A stretch of DNA of 64,000 nucleotides from Brenneria izadpanahii (GTDB lineage Bacteria; Pseudomonadota; Gammaproteobacteria; Enterobacterales; Enterobacteriaceae), in NCBI RefSeq assembly GCF_017569925.1, contig NZ_CP050854.1, forward strand, positions 1,302,001 to 1,366,000. The letters are read 5' to 3'. The position numbers and the translations under genes are program-made. Shown here piece by piece: positions 40,878 through 51,081 of this stretch; the first letter of the stretch is position 1, and each line of letters begins with the position of its first letter. The notes under the pieces were generated by a model. The model ran no database searches, was not told the origin of the DNA, and worked only from the letters and a program-made list of their open reading frames with translations.

Positions 40878-41986
40878 ACACTCCCCCGATGGCGCAGAAT
40901 GATGCTGAGAAAGAACGGTACGCCAACCAGCGAGGTGACGATCCCGACGGGAATAATCACGCCGGGGATCATATTTTTCGAAGCAACGGAAGCGAGCGAC
41001 AGCACCAGCGCTCCGAACAGCGCGCTGGCGGGCAGATAGAAACGGTGATCTTCGCCGAATATCAGACGGGCGATATGGGGCGCGACCAGGCCGATAAAAC
41101 CGATGGGGCCGACAAAGGCGACCGACACCGCGGAGAGAATACTGATGCGCAGCAGCGTCGCCAGGCGCAGACGCCGGACGTTAATGCCAAAGCTGACGGC
41201 GCGATCTTCACCCAGCCGCAATGCGGTAAGTTTCCAGGAGCTCATCAGCGATAGCGGCATCACGGCAGCCAGAATAAGCAACAGAATGCCCAGTTTCTCC
41301 CAGGATGCCCGCGCCAGGCTGCCCATGGTCCAGAAAACCAATCCTTGCAGCGTATCTTCGTTCGCAATGAACTGCAGCATGGAAACCAGCGCGTTAAAGG
41401 TAAACACCAGCGCGATGCCAAACAGCACGACGCCGGACGTGGCGACCTGCGTCCAGCGCGTGATGCCGTCCAGCAACAGCGCGGCCAGCAGGGCGAAAAG
41501 AAACGCGTTGGCGGAGATGAACCACTGCGCCGGAATGCCGGGAATGCCGATACCCAGCACGATGGCGAGAGCGGCCCCAAACGCGGCGGCGGACGATACC
41601 CCGAGCGTAAAAGGGCTGGCCAGCGGGTTATTCAGAATGGTTTGCATCTCGGCGCCGGCCAGACCGAGTGAAAGTCCGACGGCTATCGCCATCAGGGCAT
41701 AAGGCAGACGAATATCCCAGACGATCACCCTGGTGCCCGCATCGGCGCTGGCGGGATGCATCAGGGTTTGCCACAACACGTCGAGCGTCAGTCCCGATGG
41801 ACCCATGGTGAAATCCAGCAATAAAGAGCCGATGATTGCCGCAATCAACAGCGTGATGGCGGTCACCCGGCGGCGAATTATATGGCGATAGCTGCTCATC
41901 ACATTATTTCCGGAAAGGCCGTTTCCGGAAAGCGTTTCGGCTGCGCGAGTCGTGTCGGCTATCTTCGAGTCAGTTGTTACGCTCAT
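40874..41986 (-). CDS. FecCD-family ABC transporter permease
   Basis: A 370-residue permease of the BtuC/FecCD family with about ten membrane segments; LAGAEMQTILNNPLASPFTLGVSS and GPIGFIGLVAPHIARL are the family hallmarks. The first ~30 residues are polar and low in conservation, so the true start may be the Met at MSSYRHIIRRR. It lies 6 nt after the substrate-binding protein gene. Confidence 0.9.
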   Translation of the reverse strand: MSVTTDSKIADTTRAAETLSGNGLSGNNVMSSYRHIIRRRVTAITLLIAAIIGSLLLDFTMGPSGLTLDVLWQTLMHPASADAGTRVIVWDIRLPYALMAIAVGLSLGLAGAEMQTILNNPLASPFTLGVSSAAAFGAALAIVLGIGIPGIPAQWFISANAFLFALLAALLLDGITRWTQVATSGVVLFGIALVFTFNALVSMLQFIANEDTLQGLVFWTMGSLARASWEKLGILLLILAAVMPLSLMSSWKLTALRLGEDRAVSFGINVRRLRLATLLRISILSAVSVAFVGPIGFIGLVAPHIARLIFGEDHRFYLPASALFGALVLSLASVASKNMIPGVIIPVGIVTSLVGVPFFLSIILRHRGSV

Positions 41987-41992
41987 AAACGC

Positions 41993-43135
41993 TTACTCAG
42001 ACGGTTTCCAAAAATAGATGAAATCGCTGCCGGGCAAAGCAGTGAAATGACGCATGACATAACGGTAGTTCTCATCCGGGTCGAGCGCAGAAAATTGCTG
42101 CGGATAAATCGCTTTTGCCAGATATTCCATGCCAATAATATTGAACGGGTTATTATAGAACTGGTGATAGATTCCGTATGCCCGTTTTTGCCTAACGGCC
42201 GGAATTTGGTTAACCCCGGTGCGATTTAGCAATACGCCGGCCTGCTCATCAATGCTTTTTTCGTCGGCGCCGAGACCAAACGGCAACGGATTAACGCTGC
42301 CGCCGCCGCTGTTATTACCCCGTTTGGCGCCGGTCATGACGTAAACATCGGGTTTCATGCTGATGAGTTTCTCTAATGAGACATACCCGTTAGCGCCGGG
42401 CAGCAAATCGGAGCCGATATTCCGCGCCCCGACCGCTTCCACCAGCCCGCCCCAGCCGTTATGGGCGTGGCTGAAGCAGCAGGAGTCCGAACGCCCGGCC
42501 CAGGCTTCGACAAAGACGTTAGCCTTGGCCGGCAGCGCCGCCGTCTGTTTCTGTATCGCCGCGAGGTGCTGGCGATAAAAATCGGTGTAGGCTTTGGCAT
42601 TCTCTTCCTTGTTTAACACTTTTCCCAGCAGATCAATACTGGGGGCGGTGTTTTGGACAGGGTTAACCTCATAATCCACGAATACCACCGGGATGTTAAG
42701 CGCTTTCAGCTTGTCGATAACGCCGTTGCCCGCCAGGGTCGGTTTAGAGCGCAACTGGGCGATCATCAGGTCCGGTTGTTTTGACAGCACGCTTTCCAGC
42801 TCAACTTCTCCCATGTCGCCAAGGCCCATATCCATAATAGCGTCGGCTTCCGGCCATTTATCCTTCATCAGCGCCCAGGTCGCTTTATCCGATTTTCTCG
42901 GCTGGTTATTCCAGGCAACCAGACGCTGAAACGGGTTATCTCTGTCGAGCAGCGCCAGCGACATGATATCGCGGCCATCCTGCAGAACGATGCGCTTGGG
43001 CTCCTGTCCGATTTCGATTTTTTGTCCGGCCATATCGGTAACGGCAAGCGGATATTGCGTGGCGTGGCTGGTGAAGGGGAGGGTTAGCGCGGTGGTCAGC
43101 AAAAGACCACACAGTATTTCCTTGTGCATTGTCAT
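41993..43135 (-). CDS. Periplasmic iron-complex binding protein of the ABC importer
   Basis: A 380-residue binding protein with a Sec signal (ILCGLLLTTALTLPFTSHA) and a FepB/BtuF-type two-lobe fold (TDMAGQKIEIGQEPKRIV, then IGSDLLPGANGYVSLEKL). It contains an unusual SCCFSHAHNGWGG stretch that could bind metal or a cofactor. Ligand class (ferric siderophore, heme or other) is not determinable. A Fur-like box directly upstream indicates iron repression. Confidence 0.88.
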   Translation of the reverse strand: MTMHKEILCGLLLTTALTLPFTSHATQYPLAVTDMAGQKIEIGQEPKRIVLQDGRDIMSLALLDRDNPFQRLVAWNNQPRKSDKATWALMKDKWPEADAIMDMGLGDMGEVELESVLSKQPDLMIAQLRSKPTLAGNGVIDKLKALNIPVVFVDYEVNPVQNTAPSIDLLGKVLNKEENAKAYTDFYRQHLAAIQKQTAALPAKANVFVEAWAGRSDSCCFSHAHNGWGGLVEAVGARNIGSDLLPGANGYVSLEKLISMKPDVYVMTGAKRGNNSGGGSVNPLPFGLGADEKSIDEQAGVLLNRTGVNQIPAVRQKRAYGIYHQFYNNPFNIIGMEYLAKAIYPQQFSALDPDENYRYVMRHFTALPGSDFIYFWKPSE

Positions 43136-43163
43136 TATCCTAATGTCGCCAGTTATTGAAGAG

Positions 43164-43186
43164 CAATGATTTTAATAACCATTATC
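43164..43186 (-). promoter_or_regulatory. Fur-like box of the iron-importer operon
   Basis: On the minus strand the site reads GATAATGGTTATTAAAATCA, with a perfect first GATAAT hexamer and weaker following ones. It sits about 30-50 bp before the binding-protein start. Confidence 0.6.
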
Positions 43187-43298
43187 ATATGTTCGCGGAA
43201 TTATCGTGCGGATGGAAGAGCAAACGGAGCAGAAATAACTAAAAAAAGCATGCCAGCGCGAGGCTGGCATGATGCATTCCGGGGAGCGGGGAAAGGTA

Positions 43299-44102
43299 TC
43301 AGCGCTTCAACGCGTCGCTTAATTCGTCGCGGATGGCCGCCAGTATGGATTTGACGACGCGCGGATTACCTGCGACCAGATTACCGGAAGAGAGGTAATT
43401 GTGGCCGCCGGTGAAATCGGTAACGATACCGCCGGCTTCACGAACCAGCAGTTCGCCGCCGGCAAAATCCCAAGGTTTCAGGCCGATCTCAAAGAATCCG
43501 TCAACGCGGCCGGCGGCGACATAGGCCAGATCCAGCGCGGCGGAACCCGTGCGGCGAAAATCCGCGCACTGGGTAAACAGCGCTTCGATGATTTTGATGT
43601 AGTTTTTAGCGTGCTGTTTGGCTTTGAACGGGAAACCGGTAGCCAGCACCGTGCCATCCAGATCGCGGGCGTTGCTGCTGCGCAGACGATAACCGTTCAA
43701 CTGCGCGCCCTGGCCGCGGGTGGCGGTGAATAGTTCATTGCGCATGGGATCGTAAACAACGGCGACTTCAGTACGGCCTTTGATGCGGACCGCGATGGAT
43801 ACCGCGAAGTGCGGCAGGCGTTTGATAAAATTGGTGGTGCCATCCAGTGGATCGATTACCCATTGCACATCTTTATCTTCGCCTATCAGCTCACCGCACT
43901 CTTCGCCAATGATGGTGTGCTGCGGATAAGATTTACGGATGACTTCAACGATTAGGCGTTCGGCATCCCGGTCAACGTTGGTGACAAAGTCATTATTGCC
44001 TTTTTGACTGGCTTCTACGGCGTCGGGAGTTTCGTAATTCTTAGCAATTAAATTACCGCCTTTACGCGCAGCGCGTATAGCGATATTGAGCATCGGATGC
44101 AT
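43299..44102 (-). CDS. suhB: Inositol-1-monophosphatase / Nus factor SuhB
   Basis: A 267-residue Li-sensitive phosphatase fold with the metal-binding motifs DPLDGTTNF and KPWDFAGGELLVREAGG, nearly identical to E. coli SuhB, which also acts in rRNA antitermination complexes. I chose ATG 44102 (MHPMLNIA) over an upstream in-frame GTG at 44114 because it matches the family start. Divergent from trmJ. Confidence 0.95.
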   Translation of the reverse strand: MHPMLNIAIRAARKGGNLIAKNYETPDAVEASQKGNNDFVTNVDRDAERLIVEVIRKSYPQHTIIGEECGELIGEDKDVQWVIDPLDGTTNFIKRLPHFAVSIAVRIKGRTEVAVVYDPMRNELFTATRGQGAQLNGYRLRSSNARDLDGTVLATGFPFKAKQHAKNYIKIIEALFTQCADFRRTGSAALDLAYVAAGRVDGFFEIGLKPWDFAGGELLVREAGGIVTDFTGGHNYLSSGNLVAGNPRVVKSILAAIRDELSDALKR

Positions 44103-44221
44103 GGTATCGTCCACTAGAATGTTAAAGAACAGAAAGCGGCGCGTATTATAGCAGGGGAAAATGAAAATATCTAAGTTTGTGTTAGAATCTTCCGATTTCC
44201 TCTTCGTATTATCGAGTCCGC

Positions 44222-44944
44222 ATGTTACACAATATTCGCGTTGTTCTGGTTGAAACGTCCCACACCGGCAATATGGGATCGGTCGCCAGGGCGATGAAAA
44301 CTATGGGGTTAAGTAAACTCTATCTGGTTAATCCGCTGGTAAAACCTGATTCACAAGCGATAGCCTTATCCGCCGGAGCCAGCGATGTGATCGGCAACGC
44401 CACCCTGGTGGAGACGCTCGATCAGGCTCTTGAAGGATGCAGCCTGGTCATCGGCACCAGCGCGCGTTCACGCACTTTACCCTGGCCGATGCTGGAGCCG
44501 CGCGAATGCGGCGTTCGCAGCGCGCAGGAAGCGGAACATGCCCCCGTCGCCCTGGTTTTTGGCCGGGAGCGCGTAGGGTTGACCAACGATGAATTACAGA
44601 AGTGCCATTATCATGTTGCCATCCCCGCCAATCCGGAGTATAGCTCACTCAATCTGGCGATGGCCGTACAGATCCTGGCGTACGAAGTGCGCGTCGCTCA
44701 TCTGGATCGCTTGCAGGCAGGCGAGGAAGAGCATGGCGAAACGCCTTACCCGCTGGTGGACGATCTGGAGCGTTTTTACCAGCATCTGGAGCAGACGTTG
44801 CAACAAACGGGTTTTATTCGGCAGGCCCATCAAGGGCAAGTGATGAATAAGCTACGCCGGCTGTTTACCCGGGCTCGGCCGGAAAGTCAGGAGTTGAATA
44901 TTCTGCGCGGTATTTTGAGTTCGATTCAGAAAAATAACGGCTAA
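44222..44944 (+). CDS. trmJ: tRNA (Cm32/Um32) methyltransferase
   Basis: A 240-residue SPOUT-class enzyme with motifs [36 protein letters not shown] and [19 protein letters not shown] (knotted SAM site). It 2'-O-methylates position 32 of tRNA. The position before iscR matches E. coli. Confidence 0.95.
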   Translation: MLHNIRVVLVETSHTGNMGSVARAMKTMGLSKLYLVNPLVKPDSQAIALSAGASDVIGNATLVETLDQALEGCSLVIGTSARSRTLPWPMLEPRECGVRSAQEAEHAPVALVFGRERVGLTNDELQKCHYHVAIPANPEYSSLNLAMAVQILAYEVRVAHLDRLQAGEEEHGETPYPLVDDLERFYQHLEQTLQQTGFIRQAHQGQVMNKLRRLFTRARPESQELNILRGILSSIQKNNG

Positions 44945-44957
44945 CGGCGGTTGAACA

Positions 44958-45007
44958 ATACTTGAGTGAATTACTGGGTTAAATAGTTGACTAAAACACT
45001 CGGGAAT
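44958..45007 (+). promoter_or_regulatory. Two abutting IscR type 1 boxes
   Basis: Two 25-bp sites, 44958-44982 and 44983-45007, lie directly end to end. By eye they match the remembered type 1 IscR consensus at about 20 and 23 of 25 positions; both keep the ATA-S-YYGA left arm. Holo-IscR ([2Fe-2S]) would repress the operon here, closing the feedback loop. Confidence 0.85.
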
Positions 45008-45077
45008 GTCAGACTCGGATTCTGTTTCGCCAATACATGTTTTTATAATACATGTTTCATCTACAGGTACCACTATC

Positions 45078-45572
45078 ATGAGACTGACATCTAAAGGCCG
45101 TTATGCCGTTACCGCCATGCTTGATGTGGCGCTGCATTCCAAAGAAGGCCCGGTTCCGCTGGCGGATATCTCGGAACGCCAGGGCATTTCGCTCTCTTAT
45201 CTGGAGCAATTATTCTCGCGTTTGCGTAAAAACGGGCTGGTTGCCAGCGTGCGCGGCCCTGGCGGCGGTTATCTGCTGGGTAAACATGCCAGCGAGATTG
45301 CCGTCGGCACCGTGATTTCCGCCGTAGACGAATCAGTGGACGCAACGCGTTGCCAGGGGCGCGAAACCTGTCAGGGCGGCGAGCGTTGTTTGACGCATAC
45401 GCTATGGCGCGATCTGAGCGATCGAATCACAGACTTTCTGAACAACATTACGTTGGATGAGTTGGTCAATAACAAAGAAGTACAGGACGTTGCGGATCGT
45501 CAGGAAACGGATACGCGCCGCGCCGCCAACGGGCGCCTGCAGGATACGATTAACGTTAATCTGCGCGCCTGA
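45078..45572 (+). CDS. iscR: Iron-sulfur cluster regulator IscR
   Basis: A 164-residue Rrf2-family repressor with a winged helix ([32 protein letters not shown]) and the [2Fe-2S] ligands Cys92, Cys98 and Cys104. The start is the ATG at 45078, which gives the family N-terminus MRLTSKG; longer frames to 45006 are not needed. First gene of the isc operon. Confidence 0.97.
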   Translation: MRLTSKGRYAVTAMLDVALHSKEGPVPLADISERQGISLSYLEQLFSRLRKNGLVASVRGPGGGYLLGKHASEIAVGTVISAVDESVDATRCQGRETCQGGERCLTHTLWRDLSDRITDFLNNITLDELVNNKEVQDVADRQETDTRRAANGRLQDTINVNLRA

Positions 45573-45584
45573 TATAACGCGCCG

Positions 45585-45750
45585 CGTATTTTAAACGCCG
45601 CGCAACGACGGGCAGGGTAGCCCGTCGATAAAAATCGGGAATGATTATAAACGCCGCGCAGCGGCGGCCCGTCGTAATAATTTCCGAAAAGAATTTTTAA
45701 CAACGCATCGCGTTGGCTCGAAGAAAATATACGGGCGCAATAGCCCGTTA
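45585..45750. repeat. Palindromic repeat elements in the iscR-iscS gap
   Basis: The 228-bp gap holds several inverted repeats: CGACGGGC/GCCCGTCG (45606-45627), CAACGC/GCGTTG (45701-45715) and ACGGGC/GCCCGT (45731-45748). The two strings TTTAAACGCCGCGC (about 45590) and TATAAACGCCGCGC (about 45647) are diverged copies of the element that is duplicated at 58895-59033. Confidence 0.75.
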
Positions 45751-45800
45751 TAAACAAGACGCTTTGCACGTTTTGATGTGATGTACGGAGTTTATGAGCA

Positions 45801-47015
45801 ATGAAGTTACCGATTTATCTGGACTATTCAGCCACCACGCCGGTTGATCCGCGAGTGGCTGAAAAAATGATGCAGTTTTTGACCCTGGACGGTACTTTCG
45901 GCAACCCGGCCTCTCGCTCCCACCGTTTTGGCTGGCAGGCGGAGGAAGCCGTCGATATCGCCCGTAATCAGATTGCAGAATTGGTGGGCGCGGATCCGCG
46001 AGAGATTGTATTTACTTCTGGTGCGACGGAGGCGGATAACCTGGCGATTAAAGGCGCCGCTAACTTCTATCAGAAGAAAGGCAAGCACATCATCACCAGC
46101 AAAACGGAACATAAAGCCGTGCTGGATACCTGCCGTCAGTTGGAGCGCGAAGGGTTTGAAGTCACCTATCTGGCGCCGCAGCGTAATGGCGTTATCGATC
46201 TGAAAACGCTGGAAGCCGCAATGCGTGACGACACCATTCTGGTTTCCATCATGCACGTGAATAATGAAATCGGCGTGGTGCAGGATATTGCGACGATCGG
46301 CGAAATGTGCCGTAGCCGCGGCATCGTGTTCCATGTCGATGCGACCCAAAGCGTGGGCAGACTGCCTATCGACCTGAGTCAGTTAAAAGTGGATCTGATG
46401 TCTTTCTCCGGCCATAAGATGTATGGGCCGAAAGGGATCGGCGCGCTGTACGTTCGCCGTAAACCCCGTATTCGCATTGAAGCGCAGATGCACGGCGGCG
46501 GCCATGAACGCGGCATGCGTTCCGGCACATTGCCGGTACACCAGATCGTCGGCATGGGCGAAGCGTATCGCATCGCTAAAGAAGAGATGGACGCTGATAT
46601 CGCTCATCAGCGTGCGCTGCGCGATCGTCTGTGGAACGGCATCAAAGATATCGAAGAAGTCTATTTGAACGGCGATCTTGAACAAGTCGCGCCCAACATC
46701 CTTAACGTCAGCTTTAACTATGTTGAAGGCGAATCGCTGATCATGGCGCTGAAGGATCTGGCCGTGTCGTCCGGTTCCGCCTGCACCTCAGCCAGTCTGG
46801 AACCTTCCTACGTATTACGTGCGCTGGGTATGAACGATGAGCTGGCGCACAGTTCGATCCGTTTCTCTTTGGGGCGTTTTACCACCGAAGAAGAGATCGA
46901 CTACGCCATTGAACTGGTGCGTAAATCTATCGGCCGCCTGCGCGAACTTTCTCCTCTGTGGGAAATGTTCAAGCAGGGCGTGGATATCAGCAGCATCGAA
47001 TGGGCGCATCATTAA
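45801..47015 (+). CDS. iscS: Cysteine desulfurase IscS
   Basis: A 404-residue PLP enzyme that takes sulfur from cysteine and passes it to IscU, ThiI, TusA and others. The PLP lysine is in [14 protein letters not shown] (Lys206) and the persulfide Cys328 in [15 protein letters not shown]. Length is identical to E. coli. The start is ATG 45801; a nearby ATG at 45794 is out of frame. Confidence 0.98.
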   Translation: MKLPIYLDYSATTPVDPRVAEKMMQFLTLDGTFGNPASRSHRFGWQAEEAVDIARNQIAELVGADPREIVFTSGATEADNLAIKGAANFYQKKGKHIITSKTEHKAVLDTCRQLEREGFEVTYLAPQRNGVIDLKTLEAAMRDDTILVSIMHVNNEIGVVQDIATIGEMCRSRGIVFHVDATQSVGRLPIDLSQLKVDLMSFSGHKMYGPKGIGALYVRRKPRIRIEAQMHGGGHERGMRSGTLPVHQIVGMGEAYRIAKEEMDADIAHQRALRDRLWNGIKDIEEVYLNGDLEQVAPNILNVSFNYVEGESLIMALKDLAVSSGSACTSASLEPSYVLRALGMNDELAHSSIRFSLGRFTTEEEIDYAIELVRKSIGRLRELSPLWEMFKQGVDISSIEWAHH

Positions 47016-47039
47016 TTCGCAGGATAGAGGACGACGATT

Positions 47040-47426
47040 ATGGCTTACAGCGAAAAAGTAATTGATCACTATGAAAACCCGCGCAATGTAGGATCGTTCG
47101 ACAATGCCGATCCGAGCATCGGCAGCGGTATGGTTGGCGCGCCGGCCTGCGGAGACGTTATGAAGCTGCAAATCAAAGTCAATGATGAGGGCATCATTGA
47201 AGATGCGCGCTTTAAGACTTATGGCTGCGGCTCCGCTATTGCGTCCAGTTCGTTGGTTACCGAGTGGGTGAAAGGTAAATCGCTTAACGAAGCCGAGGCG
47301 ATTAAAAATACGCAGATCGCGGAAGAGCTTGAGCTGCCGCCGGTGAAAATCCACTGCTCTATTCTGGCGGAAGATGCCATCAAAGCCGCGATTGCGGACT
47401 ATAAAAGTAAACGTGAAGCCAAGTAG
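47040..47426 (+). CDS. iscU: Iron-sulfur scaffold IscU
   Basis: A 128-residue scaffold with cluster ligands Cys37, Cys63 and Cys106, the destabilising Asp39, and the LPPVK motif recognised by HscA. Starts 24 bp after iscS, within the isc operon. Confidence 0.98.
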   Translation: MAYSEKVIDHYENPRNVGSFDNADPSIGSGMVGAPACGDVMKLQIKVNDEGIIEDARFKTYGCGSAIASSSLVTEWVKGKSLNEAEAIKNTQIAEELELPPVKIHCSILAEDAIKAAIADYKSKREAK

Positions 47427-47443
47427 CTTACTGGGGGTATTGT

Positions 47444-47767
47444 ATGTCGATTTCCCTGAGCGACAGCGCTGCGCAACGAGTAAGCGCCTTTCTGGCTAAC
47501 CGCGGCAAAGGCATTGGTCTGCGCCTTGGCGTGCGGACGTCCGGCTGTTCCGGTATGGCCTATGTGCTGGAATTTGTCGATGCCGTGAATGCGGATGACG
47601 TAGTGTTCGAAGATAAAGGCGTTAAGGTCATTATTGACGGTAAAAGCCTGGTTTATCTTGACGGCACGGAGTTGGATTTCGTCAAAGAAGGGCTAAACGA
47701 AGGCTTTAAGTTCAATAACCCTAACGTTGCCAGCGAATGCGGTTGCGGCGAAAGCTTTAATGTTTAA
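47444..47767 (+). CDS. iscA: A-type iron-sulfur carrier IscA
   Basis: A 107-residue protein with Cys35 ([10 protein letters not shown]) and the C-terminal pair Cys99/Cys101 (ECGCGESF). It carries clusters or iron to apoproteins, mainly for [4Fe-4S] maturation. Confidence 0.98.
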   Translation: MSISLSDSAAQRVSAFLANRGKGIGLRLGVRTSGCSGMAYVLEFVDAVNADDVVFEDKGVKVIIDGKSLVYLDGTELDFVKEGLNEGFKFNNPNVASECGCGESFNV

Positions 47768-47870
47768 TCACTTCCCTGGGTGATGATCGGGCATTGCTGT
47801 TTCTTCCGGCTAGCGGCCGGGAGAAACGGCGGCAAATGACGGCGATTACCCAGAACCCTCAGAGCGCGCT

Positions 47871-48389
47871 ATGGATTACTTTACTTTGTTCGGGCTGCCG
47901 ATTCGCTATGATGTGGATGGCGGCCTGCTTGCCTCCCGCTTTCAGGAACTGCAACGGCAGTTTCACCCCGATCGTTTTGCTGCTAGCCCGGAAAGAGACC
48001 GAATGCTGGCATTGCAGCAGGCCGCGACAATCAATAATGCTTATCAGGCGTTGAAACATCCGCTGAAACGCGCGGAGTATATGCTATCTTTGCACGGTTT
48101 CGATTTAAGTAACGAACAGCACACGTTGCGTGATACCGCGTTTCTGATGGAGCAGCTCGAACTACGCGAAGAGTTGGATGCCATTGAGCATCGCTCCGAT
48201 GCCGAAGCGGCGCTGGCTGAATTCGCCGGCCGGGTGCAGGCTATGCTGGTTAAACGCAGCGGGCAAATGCGTGACGAACTGGATCGGGAAGCGTGGGAAG
48301 ACGCCGCGGATACCGTGCGTAAGCTGCGTTTTTTAGACAAGCTCCAGCAGCAGGTTGAACAACTCGAAGAACAATTGCTGGATAGGTAG
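47871..48389 (+). CDS. hscB: Co-chaperone HscB
   Basis: A 172-residue J-domain protein with the HPD motif ([10 protein letters not shown]) and a C-terminal three-helix IscU-binding domain. It delivers IscU to HscA and stimulates its ATPase. A 103-bp gap separates it from iscA. Confidence 0.96.
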   Translation: MDYFTLFGLPIRYDVDGGLLASRFQELQRQFHPDRFAASPERDRMLALQQAATINNAYQALKHPLKRAEYMLSLHGFDLSNEQHTLRDTAFLMEQLELREELDAIEHRSDAEAALAEFAGRVQAMLVKRSGQMRDELDREAWEDAADTVRKLRFLDKLQQQVEQLEEQLLDR

Positions 48390-48467
48390 GTTTTTAATTC
48401 GGTAGGGAAGGGGCTGTGTTAACCACGGCGCGTATTTTTCCCGCCGGCCAATTGATGGAAGCTCAAT

Positions 48468-50318
48468 ATGGCCTTATTACAAATTAGCGAGCCGGGCCTC
48501 AGTGCGGCGCCGCATAAGCGGCGTCTGGCCGTCGGCATTGATTTAGGCACCACCAATTCCCTGGTTGCCACCGTGCGCAGCGGCGAGGCGCAAACCCTGA
48601 CGGACGGCGAGGGACGGGATCTCCTGCCGTCCGTTGTCTACTATCATGCCGAAGGGCATGAGGTCGGTTGGGCCGCCCGCGAAAAGGCGTCCGGCGATCC
48701 CGCCAATACCGTCAGTTCGGTAAAACGCATGATGGGACGCTCTCTGGCGGATATCCGCCAGCGTTATCCTCATCTTCCCTATCAATACCAGATCAGCGAT
48801 AACGGTCTGCCGTTAATACAAACTTCGGCGGGGAGCAAGAATCCGATTCAGGTTTCGGCGGATATTTTGTCCGCGCTGGCGCAGCGCGCGCAGGAAGCGT
48901 TAGACGGCGCGCCGGACGGCGTGGTGATCACCGTTCCCGCCTATTTTGACGATGCGCAGCGTCAGGGCACCAAAGACGCCGCCCGTTTAGCCGGGCTGCA
49001 TGTTTTACGCCTGCTTAATGAACCTACCGCCGCCGCCATCGCCTACGGGTTGGATTCCGGTAAAGAAGGCGTAATAGCCGTTTATGATTTGGGCGGCGGA
49101 ACCTTTGATATCTCCGTTCTGCGTCTGAGCCGCGGCGTGTTTGAAGTCCTGGCGACCGGCGGCGATTCGGCGCTGGGCGGCGATGATTTCGACAACCTGT
49201 TGGTGGAGTGGCTGCGCGAGCGGGCGGGCATCGCCTCCCGTGACGATCACCAGTTGCAGCATGCGCTGCGTGAGACCGCCATTCAGGCCAAGATTGCGTT
49301 AAGCGCAGCGGAATCGGTTCGCGTTGACGTGGCGGGTTGGCAAGGCGACGTTACGCGCGCGCAGTTTAACGCGCTGATCGCCCCGTTGGTTAAGCGTACG
49401 CTGTTGTCCTGCCGTCGTACCCTGAAGGATGCGGGCGTGACGCCGGATGAAGTGCGGGAAGTGGTGATGGTCGGCGGTTCGACCCGCGTGCCGCTGGTTC
49501 GCGAGCAGGTCGGCGAACTTTTTGGCCGAATCCCGCTGACGTCCATCGATCCCGATAAAGTGGTGGCGATCGGCGCCGCCATTCAGGCCGACATTCTGGT
49601 GGGCAACAAGCCGGACAGTGAAATGCTGCTGCTGGACGTCATTCCGCTTTCGCTGGGACTGGAAACGATGGGCGGCCTGGTGGAGAAGATCATACCGCGC
49701 AACACCACGATCCCGGTCGCCAGAGCGCAGGAGTTCACCACCTTCAAAGACGGACAGAGCGGGATGATGATCCATGTTTTACAGGGTGAACGAGAGCTGG
49801 TTCAGGATTGTCGTTCGCTTGGGCGCTTCACGCTGCGTGGTTTGCCGCCGTTACCCGCCGGCGGCGCGCATATTCGCGTTACCTTTCAGGTCGACGCCGA
49901 TGGTCTGTTGAGCGTAACGGCCATGGAGAAATCGACGGGCGTGGAAGCCTCCATTCAGGTCAAGCCGTCTTATGGGCTGAGCGATACGGAAATTGCGGCC
50001 ATGATTAAGGATTCCATGCTGAACGCGCAGGGAGATGTGAGCGCCCGGATGCTGGCCGAGCAAAAGGTTGAGGCGGCCCGCGTATTGGAGAGCTTGCAAA
50101 GCGCGTTAGCCGCCGATGCCGATTTGCTGGCCGCCGATGAAAAGGCCGCAATCATTGCCGCGTCCGAACATTTACGGCAGATGATGTCGGGAACGGACGC
50201 GCCGGCGATTGAGGCCGCAATAAAAATAGTCGATCAACAAACCCAGGAGTTTGCCGCCCGTCGAATGGATGCTTCTATTCGCCGCGCGTTGGCGGGACAC
50301 TCTGTGGACGAGGTTTAA
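48468..50318 (+). CDS. hscA: Hsp70-type chaperone HscA
   Basis: A 616-residue DnaK paralogue specialised for IscU. The ATPase domain carries [28 protein letters not shown] and [14 protein letters not shown]; the substrate domain and helical lid follow, ending [12 protein letters not shown]. It binds the LPPVK motif of IscU and drives cluster transfer. fdx starts 2 nt after it. Confidence 0.97.
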   Translation: MALLQISEPGLSAAPHKRRLAVGIDLGTTNSLVATVRSGEAQTLTDGEGRDLLPSVVYYHAEGHEVGWAAREKASGDPANTVSSVKRMMGRSLADIRQRYPHLPYQYQISDNGLPLIQTSAGSKNPIQVSADILSALAQRAQEALDGAPDGVVITVPAYFDDAQRQGTKDAARLAGLHVLRLLNEPTAAAIAYGLDSGKEGVIAVYDLGGGTFDISVLRLSRGVFEVLATGGDSALGGDDFDNLLVEWLRERAGIASRDDHQLQHALRETAIQAKIALSAAESVRVDVAGWQGDVTRAQFNALIAPLVKRTLLSCRRTLKDAGVTPDEVREVVMVGGSTRVPLVREQVGELFGRIPLTSIDPDKVVAIGAAIQADILVGNKPDSEMLLLDVIPLSLGLETMGGLVEKIIPRNTTIPVARAQEFTTFKDGQSGMMIHVLQGERELVQDCRSLGRFTLRGLPPLPAGGAHIRVTFQVDADGLLSVTAMEKSTGVEASIQVKPSYGLSDTEIAAMIKDSMLNAQGDVSARMLAEQKVEAARVLESLQSALAADADLLAADEKAAIIAASEHLRQMMSGTDAPAIEAAIKIVDQQTQEFAARRMDASIRRALAGHSVDEV

Positions 50319-50320
50319 AC

Positions 50321-50656
50321 ATGCCTAAGATTGTCTTTCTGCCTCATCAGGATTTGTGTCCTGAAGGGGTAGTTTTGGAAGCGGAACGCGGGGAAACTAT
50401 TTTGGATGTGGCCCTGCGCAACGGCGTTGAAATTGAGCATGCCTGTGAAAAATCCTGCGCTTGCACCACCTGTCATTGTATTGTTAGAGAAGGCTTTGAT
50501 TCTTTAGCGGAAAGCACGGAAGACGAAGATGACATGCTGGATAAGGCGTGGGGGCTTGAGCCTGAAAGCCGGTTAGGGTGTCAGGCGCGTGTGGCGAATG
50601 AAGATTTGGTCGTTGAAATCCCCCGCTACACGATTAATCATGCTCGTGAACACTAA
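50321..50656 (+). CDS. fdx: [2Fe-2S] ferredoxin of the isc operon
   Basis: A 111-residue adrenodoxin-type ferredoxin. Four cluster cysteines are seen in the stretch [15 protein letters not shown] and in LGCQAR. It supplies electrons for cluster assembly. Confidence 0.97.
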   Translation: MPKIVFLPHQDLCPEGVVLEAERGETILDVALRNGVEIEHACEKSCACTTCHCIVREGFDSLAESTEDEDDMLDKAWGLEPESRLGCQARVANEDLVVEIPRYTINHAREH

Positions 50657-50671
50657 CAGACAGGAGTGGCT

Positions 50672-50872
50672 ATGGGATTGAAATGGACGGACAGTCGCGC
50701 GATTGGCGAAGCGCTTTACGATCAATATCCTGATGTCGATCCGAAAACCGTCCGCTTTACAGATATGCACCAATGGATTTGCGGCCTGGAAGAGTTTGAC
50801 GACCTTCCCGATGCCTCCAATGAAAAAATTCTGGAAGCGATCCTGCTGGTTTGGTTAGATGAAGCGGATTAA
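50672..50872 (+). CDS. iscX: IscX (YfhJ)
   Basis: A 66-residue acidic protein ([27 protein letters not shown]) that binds IscS and iron and tunes cluster assembly. ATG 50672 is chosen because AGGAG lies 6 nt before it; the in-frame GTG at 50666 is too close. Confidence 0.96.
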   Translation: MGLKWTDSRAIGEALYDQYPDVDPKTVRFTDMHQWICGLEEFDDLPDASNEKILEAILLVWLDEAD

Positions 50873-50933
50873 TTGACCACGCGGGCTGCCTGACGGCGGC
50901 CCGTTATTTTTGTGCGATGGCGCAAAGGTAGTC

Positions 50934-51059
50934 TATACCCAATAGATTTCGAGTTGCAGGAAGGCGGCAAGCGAGTGAATCCCCAGGAGCTTAGATAACT
51001 AAGTGACTGGGTGAATGAGGGCAGTCAACGCACCTGCAACTTGAAAGATGAAGGGTATA
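50934..51059. repeat. ERIC-type intergenic repeat
   Basis: About 126 bp with TATACCC at one end and GGGTATA at the other, GAGTTGCAGGAAGGCGGCAA inside the left half and CACCTGCAACTTGAAAGATG in the right. This is the known enterobacterial ERIC imperfect palindrome. It lies between iscX and pepB and would be transcribed with them if the operon extends to pepB. Confidence 0.9.
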
Positions 51060-51081
51060 AAGAACAATCTGGAGCAGAATT

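Noticed and set aside
40787..41702. Plus-strand open frames opposite the FecCD/FecE genes
   Set aside because: They are low-complexity Gln/Arg/Asp-rich translations opposite well-conserved ABC transporter genes.
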